Below, one piece after another: positions 46,522 to 51,806 of a DNA stretch of 51,806 bases. Each line of letters begins with the position of its first letter. Position 1 is the first letter of the stretch. The translations under genes were made by a program, and so were the position numbers. The stretch is from contig SXWH01000080.1 in NCBI GenBank assembly GCA_005791535.1, forward strand, positions 1 through 51,806. Direction: 5' to 3'. Source of the stretch: Verrucomicrobiaceae bacterium (GTDB lineage Bacteria; Verrucomicrobiota; Verrucomicrobiia; Chthoniobacterales; Chthoniobacteraceae). Below the pieces are notes generated by a model. That model was not told where the DNA came from and did not search any database. It saw nothing but the letters and a program-made list of their open reading frames with translations.

Positions 46522-46947
46522 ATGAGTAACCCACGCCGCTTCGTCACCGCCGCAGAGAAAGTTGACTTCCAGTCTCCCTGGACGCTGGAGGAATGGCTGT
46601 GCCGTGGCGATGTGGTGGACAACAAGGAATTGCTGATGGTGCGTGCGAATATGGAGCCGCATCGGTGTCATCCGTTCCACTCGCACCCGACGCGCGAGGA
46701 ACTGATTTACATCATCTCCGGCCGCGCGGAGCAGTGGGTGGGTAAGGAGCATCGCATCCTCGGTCCGGGTGAAATGGCGTTCATTCCGATGGGCGAGATT
46801 CACGGGACGTATAATCCATTTAACGAGCGCCTCGTGTTTCTGGCGATCCTGTCGCCATCGAATGCGGCTGAGCCGGGGATTGTCGATTACTCCACGCAGG
46901 AACCGTGGGCATCGCTGCGCGGCCCCGAGTTCCCGCCCTGCACCTAG
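46522..46947 (+). CDS. Cupin-domain protein
   Basis: 141 residues, no signal peptide. A single conserved cupin: motif 1 PFHSHPTREELIYIISG with two metal-binding His and a Glu, and motif 2 GEMAFIPMGEIHG with the third His. The fold can be an enzyme, a sugar-binding protein or a regulator; nothing here decides. It is 95 bp before the lipoprotein gene on the same strand and 57 bp after the giant CotH gene, so it could be part of a longer transcript. Confidence 0.8.
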   Translation: MSNPRRFVTAAEKVDFQSPWTLEEWLCRGDVVDNKELLMVRANMEPHRCHPFHSHPTREELIYIISGRAEQWVGKEHRILGPGEMAFIPMGEIHGTYNPFNERLVFLAILSPSNAAEPGIVDYSTQEPWASLRGPEFPPCT

Positions 46948-47042
46948 GCGCCCTTCGGATCGCTGTGTGCCGGCGGCTTTCCGTCGCAGGCGGCGAGTTT
47001 ATGGTTTCCATCGAAAGCTTCTCCGGCTAATTGCGGCCCGCG

Positions 47043-48431
47043 ATGGCCAAGCGCATTGCTTTACTCACTTTTTTGACGGTGGTTTCGATGACCGCTTGCG
47101 ACCGGAAGCCCGATTCGAAGCCGAGCGGCACACCGCCTGCCGGAGCAACGCCGAAGCCCACTCCGCCGCCGACGCCGCTTCCGACTCCCACACCGACACC
47201 GCCGCCAACCCCAACGCCCGAGCCGACACCGCCGCCAACGCCGTACGTGCCGATGAAGTCTTTGCAAACGGGCACGATTTTTAACGGGGTTACGTTCAAG
47301 GCGAATATCGAAACGACGTTCGGACGGACCGCGACGGTCGAGCGTGAAGATCCCGCGAGCTACACGGTCGAGATGAATGTGCGGGTCAATATCCCGAAGC
47401 CGCACAAAATGCTGCCGGAGCTTGAGAAACTTTCGCCGAACATCGCCAAGCTGCTTCCAGCGCTTCCCGCGATGCTGGAGGCCGCCAAAGTGTCTGCGGA
47501 ATACGACGAACTGTATCGGAACAAAGTGACGTCGCTTCGCTCGAATCTAAACCGGCTCGACTCGATTCTCTCGCGGCACAACTTCTTCGACTGCGAGACC
47601 ATTCTGGAGCTCCAGCATCCGCAAACGAAGCGCAAGGCGGTTCTCGTTCAGGCGGACATGGACGTGGATACGGACGGCTCCGATGGCGACCGCATTGCGA
47701 TTGCCAATACGGGCAATTCGCGGACTTTCCAGCCTTTCACGAGCTACAACTGGCCGAAGCGAACGAAGAATCCGAACCCCGTCGAGGCGATCTGGCAGAA
47801 GCGGATCGCCGAGAACGATGCGAAGATCGCGAAAGCCGAAACTCCGGATGCCGACAAGCAGCGGATGAAGGCGGAGAACAACCGGCTCAAGTCCGAGATT
47901 CGGGATTTGCAAAGCCGCAGTTATCTCTCCGGCGCATTCGACCCGTTCATCGTGCTGCCGATGACGATGTTTGGAAAGAGCCGCACCGGATTTTCGCCTA
48001 CGATTGGTGACTATTGCGTGGTGATTGTGGGCGACATGCTTTATCCCGCCGTCGTGGGTGACGCCGGCCCAATCACCAAGATTGGTGAGGCTTCGCTGCG
48101 GATGTGCCGTGAAATTAATGAACGCTCAAACGGCGGAAACCGTGCTGTGAGCGATTTGAAGGCGACGTACATTGTCTTCACCGGCACCGCCGACAAGCCG
48201 TGGGGGCCGCCGGACTATGTGAAATGGCGCACGCGCTGCGATGCTCTCTTGAAGGAGTTCGGTGGATACACAGGCACGCTCTTCGACTGGCCCGACATCA
48301 CGCGCCTCGCGGTGCCGGAGCCACCAACGCCCGAGACGCCTGCGCCGGGCGGGAATCCCGCCGCACCAGCGCAGCCTCCCGTTGCACCTCCTGCGGCAGC
48401 GCAACCTGTAAAACCGGCACCGCCAAAGTAG
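47043..48431 (+). CDS. Lipoprotein with Pro-rich linker and GH75 chitosanase-like domain
   Basis: 462 residues from the ATG at 47043. A lipoprotein signal ends in the lipobox VSMTAC, so the protein is probably anchored in a membrane. A Thr/Pro-rich linker (about 30-70, runs of PTPTP) follows. The C-terminal half resembles GH75 chitosanases: the acidic segment ADMDVDTDG with Asp205, Asp207, Asp209 and Asp211; PFIVLPMTMFGK; the motif VVGDAGPITKIGEAS at about 337-351, where GDAGP matches the GDTGP of chitosanases; and TYIVFTGTAD. It would cut chitosan or a related amino-sugar polymer. Charged helices (about 255-290) interrupt the fold, so activity is inferred. The tail is Pro/Ala-rich. Confidence 0.65.
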   Translation: MAKRIALLTFLTVVSMTACDRKPDSKPSGTPPAGATPKPTPPPTPLPTPTPTPPPTPTPEPTPPPTPYVPMKSLQTGTIFNGVTFKANIETTFGRTATVEREDPASYTVEMNVRVNIPKPHKMLPELEKLSPNIAKLLPALPAMLEAAKVSAEYDELYRNKVTSLRSNLNRLDSILSRHNFFDCETILELQHPQTKRKAVLVQADMDVDTDGSDGDRIAIANTGNSRTFQPFTSYNWPKRTKNPNPVEAIWQKRIAENDAKIAKAETPDADKQRMKAENNRLKSEIRDLQSRSYLSGAFDPFIVLPMTMFGKSRTGFSPTIGDYCVVIVGDMLYPAVVGDAGPITKIGEASLRMCREINERSNGGNRAVSDLKATYIVFTGTADKPWGPPDYVKWRTRCDALLKEFGGYTGTLFDWPDITRLAVPEPPTPETPAPGGNPAAPAQPPVAPPAAAQPVKPAPPK

Positions 48432-48465
48432 CCGCACAGGTCCGGGAAAGGTGCCGGAGTAAAAG

Positions 48466-48485
48466 TTTGTGAAAAATTTCACAAA
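48466..48485. promoter_or_regulatory. Rex-type redox operator upstream of the ATP synthase operon
   Basis: A perfect inverted repeat TTTGTGAAAAATTTCACAAA: two 9-bp arms around AA. It matches the Rex binding consensus TTGTGAAnnnnTTCACAA at every fixed position (48467-48484). Rex represses respiratory and fermentation genes and leaves DNA when NADH rises. It lies 35 bp after the lipoprotein stop and 148 bp upstream of the atpB start. A weak TTGCAA follows at 48490-48495. Confidence 0.72.
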
Positions 48486-48632
48486 GTACTTGCAACACGT
48501 AAACCGGTGCGCTTTTCTCGCGGCCTGCTTTTGCGGGAGGATGACAAAATTGTCCTCATTCCGGCTCCTACTGACCAAGTCCGCCAGTGTTTGGTGACTG
48601 ACGGAAGCCGCATCGGCAAAGATTTCAGGACA

Positions 48633-49625
48633 ATGCTCGCTTTCTTCCAACGCCGTCATTTTTCCGCCTTCAAAGCGGCGCGCTCGCTCGCGTTCGTTTT
48701 TGTTTTCGTAGCGATGCTCACCGGGCAGGCCTTCGCGGGTGAGGCTGGTGGACATGGCGAAGCGGGCCACGGCGGTCTGCCGCCCGATGCTCCGGTTTTG
48801 TTCCACCTCGGACCGCTCCCCGTGAACAACTCGATGGTTGTAACCTGGATCGTTGCAGCAGTCGTTATCATCGGCGTTCAGCGTGCGATGCGTCGGAAGC
48901 AGGAAGTGCCTTCCGGCGGGCAGAACTTCGTCGAATGGTTGGTTGATGGTCTGCATGGGTTCCTCTCGCAGATCATGGGTCGCGACCTTGCGAAACATAC
49001 GTTCTGGTTCTTCGGTACTGTATTTCTCTTTATTCTCGCCACGAACTGGGCGGGATTGCTCCCCGGAGTTGGGACTATCGGCCTCAGCCCGCAGGAAGTT
49101 GAGGGTTCCCATGTTTTCTCCCATCACATTCAAAAGCCGCTTCTTCGCGGTGGTAATGCGGATCTGAACATGACCTCGGCGATGGCTGTCACCTTCTTTG
49201 TGTGGTGGATCATCTGGGCACTCCAAGCCAATGGACCGGTGGGCTTCTTCAAGCACATTTTCGCGCCGAAAGGAAAGTCCTCCGGCGCCATGAAGATTGC
49301 GATGATTGTTATCTTCGGCATCGTCGGTGTCTTGGAGGTTGTCTCGATTCTTTTCCGTCCCGTCTCTCTCAGCTTCCGTCTCTACGGTAACGTATTCGCC
49401 GGCGAGACAATGCTGGAGTCGATGCAGGCGCTCGTCCCTGCGCTCGGATGGCTCATTCCGGTTCCTTTCTACTTTATGGAGCTTCTCGTCGGCCTTGTGC
49501 AGGCGTTGGTTTTCATGCTTTTGACCTCGGTATTTACGCTCTTGATTTGCGAGCACTCCGATGACCATGGGCACGAAGACCATGGAGAAGGTCACGGCGA
49601 AGGCGATAAGTCGCCGGCCCATTAA
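48633..49625 (+). CDS. atpB: F1Fo ATP synthase subunit a
   Basis: 330 residues from the ATG at 48633, preceded by AGGA; an in-frame GTG at 48507 would only add 42 unlikely residues. The proton-channel half is typical: TFWFFGTVFLFILATNWAGL, and the essential Arg in LFRPVSLSFRLYGNVFAGE, then FMELLVGLVQALVFMLLTSVFT. The N-terminus looks like a cleavable signal peptide (LAFVFVFVAMLTGQAFAGEA) followed by a Gly/His-rich stretch, and the C-terminus ends in a His/Asp/Glu-rich tail; both are extra to the E. coli protein. First gene of the atp operon; no atpI is seen upstream. Confidence 0.95.
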   Translation: MLAFFQRRHFSAFKAARSLAFVFVFVAMLTGQAFAGEAGGHGEAGHGGLPPDAPVLFHLGPLPVNNSMVVTWIVAAVVIIGVQRAMRRKQEVPSGGQNFVEWLVDGLHGFLSQIMGRDLAKHTFWFFGTVFLFILATNWAGLLPGVGTIGLSPQEVEGSHVFSHHIQKPLLRGGNADLNMTSAMAVTFFVWWIIWALQANGPVGFFKHIFAPKGKSSGAMKIAMIVIFGIVGVLEVVSILFRPVSLSFRLYGNVFAGETMLESMQALVPALGWLIPVPFYFMELLVGLVQALVFMLLTSVFTLLICEHSDDHGHEDHGEGHGEGDKSPAH

Positions 49626-49704
49626 CAGATTTCGTCCATCGGACCGTGGCAAGACTGCGGGGGTGGACGGGAAAAACAAAACATAACATAAACTAACACA
49701 CACT

Positions 49705-49929
49705 ATGCTCAGCATTCTTGCTTCAGAAACAGCAGTGTCGGGTAATCTGCACATCGGTCTCGCGGCTCTCGGAGCGGCGATCGGCGTGGGTATTATCGGT
49801 ATGAAGGCCGCAGAAGCGACGGGACGCAATCCCGGCGCAGCGGGCGACATCCGGAATATCTCGATCATCCTGGCGGCGCTCGTCGAAGGTATCGTGTTCT
49901 TCGCGATCTTCCTCGCGAAAGGCCAGTAA
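49705..49929 (+). CDS. atpE: F1Fo ATP synthase subunit c
   Basis: 74 residues, two membrane helices joined by the RNPGAAGD loop. Helix 1 is Gly-rich (GAAIGVGIIGMKAAEATGRNP) and helix 2 carries the ion-binding Glu in ALVEGIVFF. There is no Gln in the helix-1 ion site and the Glu is followed by Gly, not Ser or Thr, so it is predicted to carry protons, not sodium. It is 79 bp after atpB. No clear ribosome-binding site; the leader is A/C-rich (ACACACT). Confidence 0.95.
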   Translation: MLSILASETAVSGNLHIGLAALGAAIGVGIIGMKAAEATGRNPGAAGDIRNISIILAALVEGIVFFAIFLAKGQ

Positions 49930-49935
49930 TCCTTA

Positions 49936-49963
49936 TTGCGCGGAGTCTCCGGACTCCGCGCAA
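49936..49963 (+). promoter_or_regulatory. Intercistronic stem-loop between atpE and atpF
   Basis: A perfect 12-bp stem, TTGCGCGGAGTC at 49936-49947 and its complement at 49952-49963, with a TCCG loop, starting 6 bp after the atpE stop. There is no U-tract. A stem here would protect the atpBE part of the mRNA from 3' decay or cause partial termination, raising subunit c output over the downstream subunits, as the c-ring needs about ten copies. Confidence 0.65.
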
Positions 49964-49986
49964 CCAATTTTCCAAATTCAGTCGCA

Positions 49987-50541
49987 ATGTCTCTCACACT
50001 ATTTTTTGCAACGGCCGTAGAAGCTGCCTCGAAAACGGCGGAAAAATCGCTCACTGAAGTGTTCGGATGGAATCCATGGGCGTTCCTTTCGCAGGTGATA
50101 AGCTTCTCGATCGTATGCGGCCTGCTCTACAAGTTCGCCTACAATCCGGTTCTGTCGATGCTCGAGCAGCGTCGCTTGAAGATCGAGGAAGGTCTCGCGG
50201 GTGCCGAGAAAATCAAAGCGCAACTCGCTGACGCAACGAAAGCGGCCGAGGAGATTCGCGCCAAAGCAAACGCGGACGCCCAGAAGACAATCGCAGAGGC
50301 TCAGGCCGCCGCAAAAGCAATCACCGAGCGTGAAGGACAGCGCGCTGTTGCGCAGGCTGCGGACATCATCCAGAAGGCCCGCGAAGCCGGTGAAGCCGAG
50401 CAGAAGCGTCTCATGGCAGAACTGCGCAAGGACCTCAGCCGTCTCATCGTCGATACGACGGCCAAAGTCACCGGCAAGGCTCTTACCGCGGCCGATCAAG
50501 CCGCGATTACCGAGGCCGCCAACAAGGAACTCGCCGCCTAA
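49987..50541 (+). CDS. atpF: F1Fo ATP synthase subunit b
   Basis: 184 residues from the ATG at 49987; an in-frame upstream extension to 49936 would put the stem-loop inside the gene and is rejected. One N-terminal membrane helix (WAFLSQVISFSIVCGLLYKFAY) is followed by a long, Ala/Lys/Glu/Gln-rich coiled coil (about 65-170), the peripheral stalk that holds F1 to Fo. Third gene of the operon; only 3 bp separate its stop from atpH. Confidence 0.93.
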   Translation: MSLTLFFATAVEAASKTAEKSLTEVFGWNPWAFLSQVISFSIVCGLLYKFAYNPVLSMLEQRRLKIEEGLAGAEKIKAQLADATKAAEEIRAKANADAQKTIAEAQAAAKAITEREGQRAVAQAADIIQKAREAGEAEQKRLMAELRKDLSRLIVDTTAKVTGKALTAADQAAITEAANKELAA

Positions 50542-50544
50542 GCG

Positions 50545-50943
50545 ATGAAACTCTCCAAAGAGTCACGCAAACTCTCGAAAGACTTGCTCCGCGCAAGCTT
50601 CACCAATGGCCTCCTTGATGGGGCCAAGGTGAAAAAGGTGACGGATGCCGTGGTGGAATCCAAGCCGCGTAATTATATCGGCGTTCTGAAGGAGTTCTCC
50701 CGTTTGATTCGCCTCGAAGTTGCCAAGCGCCACGCCATCATCGAAAGCGCCGCGGCTTTGAGCGATGGCGAGAAGTCTAAAATCACTGCAACGATCCAAG
50801 CCAAGTATGGTGCGGATGTGACAGCCGAATTCAAAATCAATGCTGCGCTCATCGGCGGCTTGCGTGTCCAGGTGGGCAGCAATGTCCTCGATGCATCCGT
50901 CCGCAGCCGACTGGACCGACTTGCGACCGAACTCGCAGCTTAA
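50545..50943 (+). CDS. atpH: F1Fo ATP synthase subunit delta (short form)
   Basis: 132 residues, against about 175-180 for E. coli delta. The C-terminal half fits the family (ESAAALSDGEKSKITATI, then INAALIGGLRVQVGSNVLDASV, typical of delta C-termini). The N-terminal helical bundle that binds the F1 crown appears shortened. It lies between atpF and atpA, which fixes the identity. It connects the peripheral stalk to F1. Confidence 0.88.
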   Translation: MKLSKESRKLSKDLLRASFTNGLLDGAKVKKVTDAVVESKPRNYIGVLKEFSRLIRLEVAKRHAIIESAAALSDGEKSKITATIQAKYGADVTAEFKINAALIGGLRVQVGSNVLDASVRSRLDRLATELAA

Positions 50944-50982
50944 ACACTAAATTTCAATCTCCACTTTTAACTACCATTCCGC

Positions 50983-51806
50983 ATGAGCAGCATCCTGCAA
51001 GAACTCGAAGCAAAAATCTCCGGACTCAAAACCGGCACCACAAAATCAAACGTCGGCATTGTCCGTGAAGTCGGCGACGGCGTCGCGAAGATCGAAGGTC
51101 TGAGCGATGTCATGCTCAACGAAATGCTTGAGTTCCCAGGCGGCGTTTACGGCCTGGCGCTCAACCTTGAAGAGAACGAAGTCGGCGCGGTGTTGCTTGG
51201 CGACGACAAGGGCGTGACCGAAGGAAGCGAAGTCAAGACCACGGGTCGTCTTCTCTCCGTGCCGGTCGGCAAGGGACTTCTCGGACGCGTCGTCAACACG
51301 CTCGGTCAGCCGGTTGACGGCAAAGGCCCAATCGAGGCCGCGGCGCAGTATCCGGTTGAGAAGATCGCTCCCGGCATCATCAAGCGTCAGTCGGTGAACC
51401 AGCCGGTGCAAACGGGCATCATGGCAATCGACGCGATGATTCCAAGCGGCCGCGGACAGCGTGAGCTGATCATCGGTGACCGTGCGACCGGCAAAACGAC
51501 CATCGCAATCGACGCAATCATCAATCAGGGCCGAATCAACAAGGCGAATGAGGGCAAACCCGGCTTCCGTCCGCTTTACAGCATCTACGTTGCGGTCGGT
51601 CAGAAGCAATCGAACGTGGCTCGCAATATCGCCGTTCTCGAAGAAACCGGCGCGATGCAATACACGATCATCGTGGTTGCTTCGGCGTCGGACATGGCAT
51701 CCATGCAGTATCTCGCTCCGTTCGCCGGCGCGGCAATGGGTGAGTGGTTCATGGACAACGGAATGGACGCACTCATCGTATTTGATGACCTTTCCAAGCA
51801 AGCGGT
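50983..51806 (+). CDS. atpA: F1Fo ATP synthase subunit alpha, 3' end cut by the window edge
   Basis: The ATG at 50983 begins a frame open to the last base, giving 274 residues. The family regions are clear: [68 protein letters not shown], and the nucleotide loop [15 protein letters not shown]. In the P-loop the usual Gln (GDRQTGKT) is Ala here, which is known from some bacteria. Then [12 protein letters not shown] and [12 protein letters not shown]. Forty bases after atpH; no Shine-Dalgarno visible. Confidence 0.95.
   Translation, partial: MSSILQELEAKISGLKTGTTKSNVGIVREVGDGVAKIEGLSDVMLNEMLEFPGGVYGLALNLEENEVGAVLLGDDKGVTEGSEVKTTGRLLSVPVGKGLLGRVVNTLGQPVDGKGPIEAAAQYPVEKIAPGIIKRQSVNQPVQTGIMAIDAMIPSGRGQRELIIGDRATGKTTIAIDAIINQGRINKANEGKPGFRPLYSIYVAVGQKQSNVARNIAVLEETGAMQYTIIVVASASDMASMQYLAPFAGAAMGEWFMDNGMDALIVFDDLSKQA

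Noticed and set aside
47160-47250. Low-complexity CCGACGCCG/CCACCG tract
   Set aside because: It is the coding sequence of a Thr/Pro linker in the lipoprotein, not a separate repeat element.
48507-48632. In-frame GTG-start extension of atpB
   Set aside because: The extra 42 residues are polar and not part of the family; the ATG at 48633 has AGGA in front and a signal peptide after.
48126-50054. Minus-strand open frame of 642 codons over the lipoprotein, atpB, atpE and the atpF start
   Set aside because: Antisense to the conserved atp operon, covers the Rex-type palindrome and the stem-loop, and has no domain.
1-51806. tRNA, rRNA, insertion sequences, integrases and phage genes
   Set aside because: None were recognised by eye. 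The tail-collar modules alone are not enough for a prophage, and no transposase motif or flanking inverted repeats were seen.

Overview
The window looks like a chromosomal segment of a high-GC member of the Verrucomicrobiota, most likely of the Chthoniobacter/Spartobacteria kind. This is inferred from gene content, not from a marker gene. The lineage-typical families are two large secreted c-type-cytochrome/DUF1549/DUF1553 (PSD1-type) proteins, a DUF1080 protein, CotH/lamin-tail surface proteins, a Ser/Thr kinase with an RCC1-repeat ectodomain beside an ECF-like sigma factor, and an ATP synthase operon with a short delta subunit. Both ends cut genes: an FG-GAP repeat protein on the minus strand at the left edge and atpA at the right edge.

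Layout. 1-3.7 kb: truncated FG-GAP protein and kinase-RCC1 protein (minus), divergent from a sigma factor (plus). 3.8-7.5 kb: PSD1 protein 1. 7.6-10.6 kb: promoter-like site, a 947-residue exported orphan with visibly lower GC than its neighbours, and a perfect 14-bp terminator hairpin. 10.7-17.0 kb: a tightly packed four-gene operon for a surface glycan or protein glycosylation (O-antigen-ligase/TPR protein, membrane EEP hydrolase, GT39, GT2-methyltransferase fusion). 17-20 kb: AraC regulator divergent from a xylose-isomerase-like enzyme and a DhnA-type aldolase, probably a sugar catabolic unit. 20-27 kb: catalytically dead rhomboid-like protein, a 39-residue membrane peptide, polysaccharide deacetylase, GH5 hydrolase, DUF6941-like protein, a degenerate kinase with a secreted tail, ispD and a PHP phosphoesterase. 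27-34 kb: CotH protein, PSD1 protein 2 and DUF1080 protein in a likely transcription unit, facing a three-module secretin-N-like protein. 35-46.5 kb: a disrupted gene with three phage-tail-collar modules and a 2463-residue multidomain CotH adhesin-like protein. 46.5-48.4 kb: cupin and a lipoprotein resembling GH75 chitosanase. 48.4 kb to end: atpB-E-F-H-A.

How the parts fit. Much of the window encodes exported or surface proteins for contact with, and breakdown of, polysaccharides (deacetylase, GH5, GH75-like, DUF1080, PSD1), with kinases and a sigma factor to sense conditions outside the cell. The most specific new regulatory signal is a perfect Rex-type redox operator 148 bp upstream of atpB, which suggests NADH/NAD+ control of the ATP synthase. 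The best candidate for something undescribed is the compositionally odd 947-residue exported protein next to the four-gene glycan operon, which could be its glycosylation substrate. That link is a hypothesis only.
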